NCBI GenBank assembly: GCA_963931865.1
Contig: OZ007509.1
Location: 8,264,027-8,328,026, forward strand
Origin: Axinella damicornis
Lineage: Eukaryota > Porifera > Demospongiae > Axinellida > Axinellidae
Length of the DNA stretch: 64,000 nt
Reading direction: 5' to 3'
Shown here piece by piece: positions 46,402-56,205 of the stretch. Each line of letters starts with the position of its first letter. Positions within the stretch are counted from its first letter, which is position 1. The notes under the pieces are model-generated. The model was not told where the DNA came from. It made no database searches and saw nothing but the letters and a program-made list of their open reading frames with translations. Position numbers and translations under genes: made by a program.

Positions 46402-46700
46402 ACTCATGAGTGAGGCAAGGCTCTGGTAGATAGGTTGACTTAGCACGAATCCATGGCTGCATTCCTGCCTTCAGTGTTAATGGAATGAAGGCCGACCAGA
46501 TTTTTAAAATGTGTACAGTAGAGCTGACCAATTGCACTGATATTGAAACGTCATGGATACATGCTAGTGCTGATTTATTCACCAGACATTTCAGGAATGT
46601 GTATATGTAGAGTTTAAATGTGCGCTCGTGTTCCTATAGCATGGCCATTGCTCCCACATTTTTATGTCTATACTGTACATGAACCATCTCCTTTTCTCAG

Positions 46701-47115
46701 AGCCAAAAAGGGGTTAAAAAGCCCACTTCTGCGCATGGTACTGAGGAGAGGAAAACAAGGCAAAACGAGTTGCGAGATTTGTTGCAGACAAAGCACGGGT
46801 CAAAGTTTAATGGCATGCAATACACATTTTGGGCAGAGGCGATTATAGCCCAAACTCATGAAAGTACTGACGAACCACCTAATTCACCACTGTTCTCTGT
46901 TGGAAGGTCACGTCGATCTGGTTCAACATCATAAAAGGAGGCATTCACTGGGCTTGCAAACTCTATCAGCGATGTGATGAAGCACAAAACTCCAACTACT
47001 GCCAGCGCTAATAACTCACCTGGTAAGGCTGTTTCACTTCGTAGTAAGTATATGGAACAACTAAGAGAGCTGCACTCTCTGTTTGATATGGGTGCACTGA
47101 CAGCAGCTGAGTACG
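46701..47115 (+). pseudogene. 3' exon of the same family: KHGSKF motif and SHOCT-like tail
   Basis: After CTCAG the frame reads AKKGLKSPTSAHGTEERKTR, then LLQTKHGSKFNGMQYTFWAE and AQTHESTDEPPNSPLFSVGR. After an in-frame TAA it continues RSKYMEQLRELHSLFDMGAL and TAAEYE. The end looks like a SHOCT domain (a short C-terminal helix pair, EQLRELHSLFDMGALTAAEY). The frame is cut at 47115 by the start of repeat R copy 2. The family is known to me only as uncharacterised invertebrate proteins. Confidence 0.5.
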
Positions 47116-47765
47116 AAATAGTATGGAACAAGGACCCTATCAGCAGAAAGTAGAATAATTATGTGGACGACTAAAATAAATGCAGAACAATCTTCAGGGA
47201 AGAGATCATTGACTTGTTGCAGCGTCTCATTCTGAGGCACAGTGTGCTGACTGAAGAGGTCCTTGGACTAGAGAAATGTGTTGTGACGGTTCATAATCTC
47301 CTCCACTTGACCGAAGATATTGACCGCTTCTCAGCACCTGATAACTACTGGTGTTACTGTTTTGAGAGGGCTGTGTCCAAGTATGTCAATAGGTCGAGCA
47401 ACAAGCAAAATATCGAATGTACCTACGCAAATGCAGAATGCCGTTGAAAGTTTCTCTCATTTCAAGGACCAACAGCAACCACTTCCAGAAATTCCTGAAG
47501 GAAGACTGGTAATTTTAGTTCTTACCAGAGAGGTACTGGTTCCTGAGCAAGTGCCCTTTATTTGTGGCCAAAAGACTTAAGTTTGAGACCAATTTACGAT
47601 AGTATTGGAGGGTGAATTCTGAGCCTGAAGTACGACTGAGCATGAACTATGCCTACAGGTACAGGCGCTAGACCATTCTCTTCCATTGCAGACCCCAACT
47701 TCCAGGCCTGTGAGTTGATCTTGGATCAATTTCTCTCACTCACTGGCTTGGATTCTAACTCAGTA
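47116..47765 (+). repeat. Repeat R copy 2
   Basis: It matches 44480-45125 with small indels and carries the same DUF4218-like frame, ended by a changed segment near 47440. The left arm of the terminal hairpin is partly deleted here. Its left border cuts the SHOCT-like exon precisely after GAGTACGAAA. Confidence 0.75.
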
Positions 47766-48457
47766 CTGGTTGAGATGATAAGCAAGCAACAATTTAGGGA
47801 TGAGCGGGCCATCATAGCCTAGATAGTTTTCATAGCCTATAGTATGTAGGTGGTTTCTGACTGGGATGCAGAAGTGGGTGGGTACTTCCTTCAGAAGGTC
47901 TCAAGTCTGGTGCATAATATATACTTAACTGCAGGTTTATGGAAGGAGCATTTCCCAGGCTCAGCAGATTGCAAAATCATTTCCATCTGTTTCAACTCAA
48001 GGTGTCTTAGTTGGGAAGTGGAAGCTCCGCACCCTAGACTCTGAAGACGAAGAGCAGTTTCCAGATAGGGATAGTGAAGTAGTATCTCAGCCTCCTGATG
48101 CCAAATCATGGACACACTGGTGTGCTGTATCGAACAAACTGTAAACCCTGGTCCAAACACTAGCTCAGTGATTCGAACCGCAAGTATCCATACACCGAAT
48201 TCATTGTCTGGAAGTAGACCACCTAGTGTACAAAAGTATCTTAAATATGCATGTATGTCAAGTAACAGGTGAGGGAGGCTCTTACCAAGAACACACTCAG
48301 AAGCTGGGTATGCAAATTTCTGCAACTCCTCTGCCTTCCATGAATCTGATGTGTTCTTTGTTCCCACCAATTAATGTTCACTATGGCAATTTGTTGTACA
48401 CATTTTATTGTGGATCCATATCCATTGATTCCCACACTTTACATCATCGAAGTCAAA

Positions 48458-48560
48458 ATGGCAACCAGCAGCGCTTGCGCCGTTAGCGAGTGGGACGAAG
48501 AGCAGGTTGCGGAGGCTATTGTTGGGGAGTTCGGGGAAGAAGTAGGCAAACGTTTTCGAG
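48458..48560 (+). CDS. First coding exon of uncharacterised family, copy 2
   Basis: It starts MATSSACAVSEWDEEQVAEA, then IVGEFGEEVGKRFR before GTAAAC. Compared with copy 1 it has an extra Glu codon and three substitutions. The 110 bp upstream (TGATGTGTTCTTTGTTCCCA onward) is shared with copy 1. Confidence 0.5.
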
Positions 48561-48762
48561 GTAAACCGTGTTACTTCCATGCAGTGTTGTTTTAGTAATG
48601 GCTAGTTTAGTTGTAGTAAGTCTTTGCATTCTGCAGAATAGTTATAGTTGTGCTTTTATAGTAACGGTTAACTGTTGTGTCAGACATGTTGCAGACAATC
48701 AATCCTTTCACGAAGTTGAAATGGCACAAATTTATACAATTTTTTAATGGTAAATGTTTAGA

Positions 48763-49505
48763 CGAAGGAGTGGACGGAGAGACGAAAGCAGCTGAGGGAG
48801 TGTGGGCTGCATAATATCAAGAAGAAAATGCAACTGAAGAAATATGCGCAGTCCCTCGACCCTCCCGCATTGCTCCCAACACCTGATCCCACTCCCACTG
48901 CACGCTCTCAGGATCGAAAATTATCAAAACAAGAGATCTCCAGGCTTCTTCCAGAGGAGAGGCAGACGTACCTGATCAAGTAAGGAATAATTCCCAATGT
49001 ACGTATATATTGGTAGACTTTAGGGATACGTATACGACCGGCACACAATATAAGTATATGGCAATACTGTGAACATGCAAGCCTTTAGTACAACGTACCA
49101 GTCATCCTCAAGTGCTCTCTGACTACTAGCATCGTGAACAACAATCGCGAAAGTACAACCAAGCCAAACAGCAAATATTGAATCTTCTTCTCTCCATAAT
49201 TATATGTATGCAATATAAGGTATAAGGTTGGCAATCATGCACTGACATATCTATACTCTGAATTAGGAGGAACCGTGTACAGGCTGCAATAGCAAAAGAG
49301 TGGCCAGGCAATGGCGGCCCAGTCCTTAAAGGGAACAAAAAAAACCTGGAAAAGCTCGACTGTCTCGTGAAGACACTCATTGCGGGCTGCACATACAATG
49401 TGCCGTCTGTCCCGGAAGCCTACTTCGGACCAAAGGCTATAAAAAGTAATGCTTTGGCTGTCCTCAATGAAAGACGCAGGCAGATCCATTCCGGACATGA
49501 TTATG
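48763..49505 (+). CDS. Downstream exons of the copy-2 gene
   Basis: Exon at about 48763-48980: TKEWTERRKQLRECGLHNIK, then LSKQEISRLLPEERQTYLIK. Exon at about 49267-49511 after TTAG: RNRVQAAIAKEWPGNGGPVL, then NVPSVPEAYFGPKAIKSNAL and LNERRRQIHSG, ending at GTAATT. Both are open. The family is unknown; the second exon looks helical and basic. A Lys/Glu coiled-coil stretch follows at 49560-49705. Confidence 0.4.
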
Positions 49506-50324
49506 AAACAGTAATTATAACCATGTACTTAGCTATAAGTATATGCCTACTAATGTTAAAGTGGAGGAGCAGCTGCGGGAGAAAGAGAAAGAGGAGGTGA
49601 AGGAAAAGGAGGAGAAGAAGCAGAAAGAGAAACAATTGGAGAAGCAAATGGAGAAGGAGAAGGACAAGCAGCAGGAGCAGGGGGAGATGGAAAAGCTTGG
49701 TAAGCAGGACTCTAAAAAACATCTAATGAATTGCTCAGTTGCTAACAACTTGGTGGGTGTAGTCAAAGGTTTTGACCTCTTGCCCATAGAGTTCAGTCTG
49801 AAGTGATTGTGACAGTGGTGTTCCGGCAGCATAAGATCAGGGACGTCAGCCGATCCCAACCGGTGGGGGCCCTAAAATCCCTGGGCTCTCCCGAAGTGAG
49901 GAGAAGGTACAGTATAGGGTAGCGGACAAGGCATCCCTTGTACCACCAGTAGCGAGGGCACTGGTGGCGCAAGGGATAATTGCAGTCTAGCCCTCGACGG
50001 ACTGTAACCTTGTCCCCTTCGATGTGGAGAAGGTTGGAACCTTCTAGGTAGTCTAAGAGCTACGTACCAGCCTCAATCTCGTATCATCAACATAATATCA
50101 ACAACTGACTAAATGTTATTGTGTGTTTCAGTTTTGTAGAAATTGTAAACCGCCATTCCCACTGTCTAGCTGCAGGTTAATTGAGAGAGATATACGATTC
50201 CCATTGTCAAGGTAGTATACAGGTTGAGAGATGACCAGAAATGACATTGTGGGTGTACAACTACTGTATGGGTTGAGAGATATACGTATATACCCACAAA
50301 AGACACAAGTGGGTACACACACAG

Positions 50325-51240
50325 TCATCCCCACTGTCAAGGTAGTACGGGGTGAGAGGGATACCCACAAATGATACAGTGGGTACACAGTCATTTCCAT
50401 TGTCAAGGTAGTACAGGTTGAGAGGGATACCCACAAATGATACAGTGGGTACACAGTCATTTCCATTGTCAAGGTAGTACAGGTTGAGAGGGATACCCAC
50501 AAATGATACTGTGGGTACACAGTCATTTCCATTGTCAAGGTAGTACAGGTTGAGAGGGATACCCACAAATGATACAGTGGGTACACAGTCGTTTCCATTG
50601 TCAAGGTAGTACAGGTTGAGAGGGATACCCACAAATGATACTGTGGGTACACAGTCATTTCCATTGTCAAGGTAGTACAGGTTGAGAGGGATACCCACAA
50701 ATGATACAGTGGGTACACAGTCGTTTCCATTGTCAAGGTAGTACAGGTTGAGAGGGATACCCACAAATGATACTGTGGGTACACAGTCATTTCCATTGTC
50801 AAGGTAGTACGGGTTGAGAGGGATACCCACAAATGATACAGTGGGTACACAGTCATTCCCATTGTCAAGGTAGTACGGGTTGAGAGGGACACTGTCGATT
50901 TCACTTCGCTTCGAACATGCGTATTCCGTGGATTTTCACGGAAACTGTGTTCTGCAAATATGACACTCACGCAAAGTGCCCGCAGTTTCCGGACTCCAGC
51001 GTATTGCAGGCCGTGCGATTTCCGTAAAGCTCCACCCACAGGAAGTTCCTGCCGCTAAACGTGGCATGCAATACGCATGTTCGAAACGAAGTAAAATCGA
51101 CAGTACCCACAAATGATACAGTGGGTACACAGTCATTCCCATTGTCAAGGTAGTACGGGTTGAGAGGGATACCCACAAATGATACAGTGGGTACACAGTC
51201 ATTCCCATTGTCAAGGTAGTACGGGTTGAGAGGGGTATAT
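50325..51240. repeat. 66-bp minisatellite, interrupted by an inverted-repeat element
   Basis: Units of 66 bp containing TGTCAAGGTAGTACAGG, GAGAGGGATACCCACAAATG and GGGTACACAGTC repeat about eleven times with few changes, from 50325 to 50888 and again from 51108 to 51240. Since 66 is a multiple of three and the unit lacks stops in several frames, a 303-residue frame appears on the minus strand. It is a repeat artefact. Confidence 0.95.
50889..51107. mobile_element. About 219-bp MITE inside the 66-bp minisatellite
   Basis: Ends ACTGTCGATTT(C/T)ACTTCG, then CGAACATGCGTATT, and the inverse on the right. The arms are about 37 bp with few mismatches. It interrupts a minisatellite unit after GAGAGGGA and the unit resumes at (T)ACCCAC. 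The target duplication is not clear. Confidence 0.85.
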
Positions 51241-51247
51241 ACCCACA

Positions 51248-51734
51248 ACCAAGAGTTCATAACAATAAGAGTGTGCAACTGCCTATATTGGTTCCACTAC
51301 CGCCATCTCACAGTACGTCCATCTCACCATCTCACAGTACTAATATGACATCCATCTCACAGTATATATGACCTAGTCAATCAGTGTGGTCTACATGTAC
51401 ATGTACATAGGCTGTGTAAACTCTGTAGTATTCATAGTTGCACATTATAGGAGCTGCAGCTGCTACTACTTCAACACCAATCAGTGGTGAAGTAGTATCA
51501 GCTGCACACTCTTGTGTGAACTATGAATACTACAGAGTTTACACAGCCTATGTACACGTACATGTAGACCACACTGATTGACTAGCTGAGATGGCCTAGG
51601 AGATGGCGGTAGTGGAGATGGCGGTAGTGGAATAGCCTCGTACCCAGGCCCTCACGCAGTCTGCGTTCCGCGTGAGGGCCTGGGTACGAGGCTAGTAGTG
51701 GAACCCATATGGCAGTTGCACACTATTATTGTTA
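51248..51734. mobile_element. Large fold-back element with about 200-bp arms
   Basis: The left arm (from AAGAGTTCATAACAATAAGA through GTAGTATTCATAG) and the right arm (CTATGAATACTACAGAG through TTATGAACTCTTG) are inverse copies with some rearranged short repeats of GAGATGGCGGTAGTGGA. The centre is near 51480. The right arm carries a younger 62-bp insertion (51633-51694). Confidence 0.88.
51624..51703. mobile_element. 62-bp fold-back element (TAGCCTCG family) with 9-bp target duplication
   Basis: Element 51633-51694: arms of 25 bp (TAGCCTCGTACCCAGGCC...) with a 12-base loop. It is flanked by GTAGTGGAA on both sides (51624-51632 and 51695-51703). The empty site is visible in the other arm of the host fold-back element. 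Confidence 0.95.
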
Positions 51735-52089
51735 TGAACTCTTGCTACACAGTCATTCCCATTGTCAAGGTAGTATGGGTTGAGACAGATACCAAAATGA
51801 CACCATGGGAAAATGTCATTTCCCACTGTGGAAACAGTGGGAATGTGAACATGGGAATACTGGTGAACCCATTAATGGGTATTGCTCCACTTTCCCAAGG
51901 TTGTGAATCAACAATGGGAATGACTTTAGACCCATTGCAATTCCCATCCTTGGGAATTGAATATTTCCTGTGAATTAGCTAGGCAATTGATAAGACCAGT
52001 TGTCACATGACAATTTAGTGGTTTGGGTGGATTGGATTACATGCGACAATTAATCCACATTTTGCATTTAGATTGAAGCAAAATGGTAC

Positions 52090-52293
52090 CTGAATAATGT
52101 TGCTGAGCTCATGGTAGGTGGTCTTGCAGTCCACGCAGTAGCGCTGAGCCATGCACCAGCTGTATGCCCCGGTTGACACCAGTGTCTCCGCAGGTCAGCA
52201 ACACCTTCTATGACGTGAGCACGATTCCACCGGCAAGGGAGATGAGTTGATCCAGCTCATTGCGGTGCTGCACTAGAAGCTTGTAGACTTGGT
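52090..52293 (-). pseudogene. UBR4: UBR4-like exon (QVYKLLVQHRNELDQL)
   Basis: Exon between CCGCAG and GTACCT. The 5' part reads QVYKLLVQHRNELDQLIS, matching UBR4 R-VYHQLM-HR-QLE-LL. A TAG stop follows about 10 codons later. The same frame then reads TGVNRGIQL. After four extra bases (GTGC) the frame of the 3' part is AQRYCVDCKTTYHELSNIIQ, matching UBR4 QEYC-DCK--F-ELSKIIQ. Confidence 0.8.
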
Positions 52294-53440
52294 CTGCGGG
52301 TCGAGAGGTGTGGGTAGGTGTTGGTGGGAAGTGTGTGTGGGGGGACAAAGGGGGAAGGTGTGAGGGAAGGTGTGGGGGGAGGGGAGATCGTGTGGGAGGA
52401 GAGGATGAGAGGTGTGTGGGGGAAGGTGGGAGGAGAGGATGAGAGGTGTGTGGGGGAAGGTGGGAGGAGAGGATGAGAGGTGTGTGGGGGAAGGTGGGAG
52501 GGAAGGGTGTGGGTGGGAGGTGTGTGCATGGGAGGGAGATGTGTCACTGGGTGGGAGGTACATATGGATTGTGTGGTATGGGACCATGTATCAGAGAATG
52601 CGGAAGCGTTCTCTATTTAGGGATGGCCAAGGAAATTTCGCATTTACCATACTCTGCACTAGCAGGAAAACGGTCAAAGGAGCCACAACCACCCAAACCA
52701 AGCATGCAGACAGAATGACACTGCCTAGAAGTTCACATGAACACTCGCAAAAGTACCTTAGAGTACGCGGGAGTCGAGAAACAAGCCGCTGAAAAGTTCC
52801 GATTTCGCCATCTTCTTCTTTCTCATAGTCAAGCCTCACCGACGGAAGCAGTCCTTGAGCTCATTCACGCACAGAACAACATCGCTTTTGCCGTCGTAGA
52901 GTCCTTGAGCCCTTTTGTCTGCGAACTGGCAGTTTTGGCTAGCTAGGCAACCAGAGGTACTAGGTTGTGTTCGGGCTGCCAATTGCGCATGTGCAGTTCA
53001 CATGCAAGCGCATGTTGTGTTCTTTTTGTTTGTGATGGCTGCGTATGGCTGCGTTTGAGACATTTAATGAATCCTTGTCAATCCATCATCTGGTGGCTCA
53101 CTACCGCTGAGAGGAATTTCTACCAACCTGTTCTTGTCAAGATCTATCGTGATTGTGCCATCGTGGAGGCGTGGTTTTCTTTTCATGACGTAGCTACAGC
53201 GCAGAACATGTACTTGTACCAATACTGACCAGAACTGTGGAGTTTTAAAACTTAATTGCATGGAGCCATTGCAAGTATGTGACCTATAAGTATGACGGTC
53301 ATCAAGCTCTCTGATCTGATGAAGGCTGAATGCCCCACCACCTCCCAAAGACTTCTATTGCTGATCACAAGAGCAACATGCATAGTTACACTCCTGGTAG
53401 GGGAAAAATTGTGCCGCGTAATGTAACCTATTACAATCTA
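52294..53440. other. Purine-rich tandem repeats and unrecognised DNA
   Basis: Several G-rich repeats of the type GGGGGAAGGTGGGAGGAGAG span 52310-52530. Beyond this, no exon is recognised. It belongs to an intron of the UBR4-like locus. Confidence 0.5.
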
Positions 53441-53474
53441 AATAAACAAAATTAGTTTGACTACTTCGGAATGG

Positions 53475-53775
53475 CCTACAAAGATTCTGACTACACCGTC
53501 GTGATCGCTATGATGCAGTGACACAAAATCAAAATAACTGTGCTGAAACTCACCTTGGTGGTAGAGGTATGAACGCTTTTGTCTCGCCATTGGCCACCAT
53601 TGCTTGAGCGCTCTCTTCGACTTCCGGTGGCAGTACCGCGCCGTTCTTAGGAAAGGCACACAAAGATTCTGACCACACGGCCGTGATCGCTGTCGTTCAC
53701 TGACGCTTACATGCCGAAACTCACCGTGCTGGCTAAGTTGTGAGTGCTGTAATAATGTCTTGTCTTCCTTTTGGT
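53475..53775. repeat. Diverged direct duplication of about 183 bp
   Basis: AAAGATTCTGAC(T/C)ACAC and CGTGATCGCT, followed by GAAACTCACC, occur at 53479 and 53662. On the minus strand both copies contain an ATG, a short basic frame (MARQKRSYLYHQG and MATKRKTRHYYS in analogous positions) and a donor GGTGAGTTTC. They could be duplicated first exons, but no downstream exon was found. Confidence 0.5.
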
Positions 53776-53965
53776 CGCCATCGACTGAGCGAGCGTGGTT
53801 GCCACGTGGCATGTGCGTTAATGTATTGCAGCTTGCGCTACGGCAGGTTGCAACGCGGCTACTTTATGAATGGTACTTGAGTAATTTCTGATCTTCCCTG
53901 TATATAGCTATCATGGTACTCACGTGATGTGTGATAATTGGAACGAACTGTCACACTTAGCTTGT

Positions 53966-54415
53966 GCTACCGTTTAAGGTTACGGGATACTTGTGTGCGC
54001 GCCGTGCGAAATGTATTGGGAAATCTATACTTAAGCTCGCTAACCAAAAATCTCTGGTATGAAGAGCGTGAGCAACTTGATTCAGGCGGTGGAGGTACAC
54101 TGTCACAAGGTGCAGGGCATGACGGAAGTTTTTTTTGATAGCATAATCCCTAGCAAATTTATCTGCTGTCTTGCTCAAGAAAAGCGGTAAATACGGCTTT
54201 TTGCTGAACTGAACTACTCGTTTTCGCACGGCTATACAGCGTATCGGTAAAAGCTTCCGTCATGCCCTGCACCTTGTGACAGCATACCTCCACCTCCAGA
54301 ATCAAGTTGCTCACGCTGTTTGTACCAGAGATTCTTGGGTAGCGAGCTTAAGTATACATTTCCCAATACATTTCGCACGGCGCACGCACGAGTATCCCGT
54401 AACCTTAACCGTGGC
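53966..54415. mobile_element. 450-bp inverted-repeat element with about 160-bp arms
   Basis: The left arm (TAAGGTTACGGGATACT... through GGGCATGACGGAAG) and the right arm (CTTCCGTCATGCCC... through AGTATCCCGTAACCTTA) are inverse copies with few differences. The loop of about 105 bp is non-coding. Flank-like sequence GGCTACCAG-AGTGC-GTTACCCC right of it also occurs at 32418, suggesting a family. Confidence 0.85.
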
Positions 54416-54452
54416 TACCAGGAGTGCAGTTACCCCTCGAACAAATTACTAT

Positions 54453-55055
54453 TTAACCCTTTAACCACCGAATTCTTCCCACCAAGACAACACATTTTCA
54501 TGCATTCAGCGCACACCACTTTCGTAGGTACTCCTCTCCCACAGCATTCGCTCCTCAGCGGCCAAACTTGGTGGGGCCCGCACACATGGAGAGACCCCTC
54601 TGGCAATACCGTTAATGATATTCATGACCCCCCACAAGCCCAGCAATCGGAGGTCAAAGGTGGATGTCAGCCGGCTTTTTGCCCAGCATTTCCCTTAACT
54701 TGGGCCAGATCTGACTGATGGCACACCTTACACCACCAATTTGCAGGTTTTCTTAAGGCCCTGGGTGGGGTCTATGAATATCATTAGAATCAAAAATTCT
54801 CGGGTCAATGAATCTCATAAAAAAATTAAAAAAAACGCCCACGACAGGCGAAGGGGGGGCTGTGCCCCCCCTTTCGATACCCCCCCCGCTTGTACGTTTA
54901 GTGGGGGAGGCGCGCCGAAATCTGACCAAATTTTTGAGTTTGGCCCTCAAAGTCGTCCCTAGGCCCTCTGAAGCCTTTTTGGACTGACGAGAAGCCCTAC
55001 AAGTGCATAGGGTCTAAATGACGCCTATAGACGTCAATGGGGCTTAAAGGGTTAA
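54453..55055. mobile_element. 603-bp TTAA element, second copy
   Basis: Same element as 43171-43779: ends TTAACCCTTTAACCACCG and GGGGCTTAAAGGGTTAA, with TTAA at both borders. It shares the internal palindrome-like GGGGGGGC...GCCCCCCC segment near 54855. It is inserted 38 bp from the preceding fold-back element. Confidence 0.9.
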
Positions 55056-55249
55056 TGGAAACAGAATGAAGCATCAAAGCCCGCTCAATGCCCAGCAGAA
55101 GATCTGACATCATCTGCACAGCATAGCTACATCCAGTACCCCCTACCTTTACGGTGATGTTGCACATGCCATGACTAATAAGCTACGCATTTCATGCGCT
55201 CAAAAAAGTGCACAAACTAGAGGCAAAAAATTTTCTCCGCTAAATTTTG

Positions 55250-55400
55250 AATATTCTACCTCTCAAAAAACCCCCAAAAATCAAAGAAACAAACAGATAT
55301 ACCATTAACCAGCCTCAGTCCCAACCAATCCCTAAATTCTTATAATGGCTGGTTAATGGCATATCTCCTTGGTTTTTTGAGAGGTAGAATATGACACGCC
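55250..55400. repeat. Inverted repeat with 30- to 50-bp arms
   Basis: ATATTCTACCTCTCAAAAAA and its inverse at 55375-55392, plus ATACCATTAACCAGCC and GGCTGGTTAATGGCATAT, and AAATTTTCTCCG... with the inverse at 55415, form a fold-back centred near 55325. It has no coding content. Confidence 0.75.
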
Positions 55401-55479
55401 ATCACTAAATTTTACGGAGAAAATTTGTTGCCTCCAGTATGCATAACAGACAGACAGACAGACAGACAGACGGACAACC

Positions 55480-55620
55480 ATCTGTCAGTCCTCCTCAGAC
55501 TCGATCAGGTCTACAGTAGAGCAAGACCTGGCCTCCATGGAGATCTCAATTTGGCGTATTTGCTGAACCCGCATGAGTACGTTGCACAGGAAGGGATCCT
55601 TCTCATCATAGTTAATCACC
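55480..55620 (-). pseudogene. UBR4: UBR4-like exon (INYDEKDPFLCN)
   Basis: It starts at TTCCAG|G and reads VINYDEKDPFLCN, identical in core to UBR4 SINYDEKDPFLCNACGF. Then four extra bases (TACT) shift the frame; after them it reads ACGFSKYAK. A missing base shifts again to EISMEARSCSTVDLIESEED, followed by TGA. The three pieces align with one continuous UBR4 stretch. The preceding zinc-binding segment is absent. Confidence 0.82.
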
Positions 55621-55730
55621 CTGGAAGGGAGGGAGAAGGAGATGGAGGGAGGGAAGGAGGGAGGGAGGGAGGGAGGGAGAGAGGGAGGGAAGGAGAGGGA
55701 GGAGAGAGGGAGAGGGAGGGGAGGAGAGGA
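55620..55730. repeat. GGGA/GGAGA purine tract
   Basis: A polypurine microsatellite directly upstream (minus sense) of the UBR4-like exon at 55480. It forms the pyrimidine-rich acceptor on the minus strand. Similar tracts lie at 36728-36822 and 61143-61315. Confidence 0.9.
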
Positions 55731-55906
55731 GGGGTGAAAGGATTTACTGTTGGCAGCTTGTTCTCAAGTACGTATCCACATACTTGAATGCTAATACGTA
55801 GGTTATAACCATAGACCAGTGTCTGGTTGTCTTGGCAAACTGCTGTCATCACTGTCCTGACTGACACCCCTGACACCCCCCCCCCCCCCCCCCCCCCCCA
55901 CCTCAC

Positions 55907-56039
55907 CATCTTGGTTCTCTTGATGTCGCTGATGCGAAGGATGATCTGGGAGATGGAGTAGGAGCCGATCATCTTAACCAGGATCATGTTCGGGCTGTAG
56001 CGCACCTCTGACTTCACAGATCGAGGACAGCTTCATCAC
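55907..56039 (-). pseudogene. UBR4: UBR4-like exon (KMIGSYSISQIILRISDIKRTKM)
   Basis: Exon between CTCAG and GTGAGG. It reads VMKLSSI, then after four extra bases (TGTG) KSEVRYSPNMILVKMIGSYS and ISQIILRISDIKRTKM. It matches UBR4 I-KLSSIKVD-RYT---VVKLIGSHTIS-V---I-DLKRTKM very closely. The poly-C run at 55869-55899 lies just past the donor. Confidence 0.83.
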
Positions 56040-56145
56040 CTGAGGGAGAGAGGCACGAGTCATGCAGGCATGGAGAGTGGGCACCATGCCTCAACTTTTA
56101 TTGTCACTAGTGTGACTGAATTTCAACTACACTTGATGGTCTTTA

Positions 56146-56190
<45 letters not shown>
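56146..56190. repeat. CA microsatellite
   Basis: About 22 CA units next to the donor of the UBR4-like exon at 56206-56408. A long GT-rich region lies at 56412-56600 beside its acceptor. Confidence 0.95.
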
Positions 56191-56192
<2 letters not shown>

Positions 56193-56205
56193 GATCTTCC
56201 CTTAC

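Noticed and set aside
49501..49859. Leu- and Phe-rich minus-strand frames suggesting a membrane protein
   Set aside because: They are the complement of the Lys/Glu-rich plus-strand coiled-coil stretch, a codon-bias shadow.
50128..51039. A 303-residue minus-strand frame with YPLYHLWVSLSTRTTLT repeats
   Set aside because: It is the 66-bp minisatellite read in one of several frames without stops; 66 is divisible by three.
55740..55866. Minus-strand open stretch RTVMTAVCQDNQTLVYGYNL between two UBR4-like exons
   Set aside because: It begins with residues (VRT) that would follow the previous UBR4 exon, but the rest does not match and no AG acceptor fits the phase, so I do not call it an exon.
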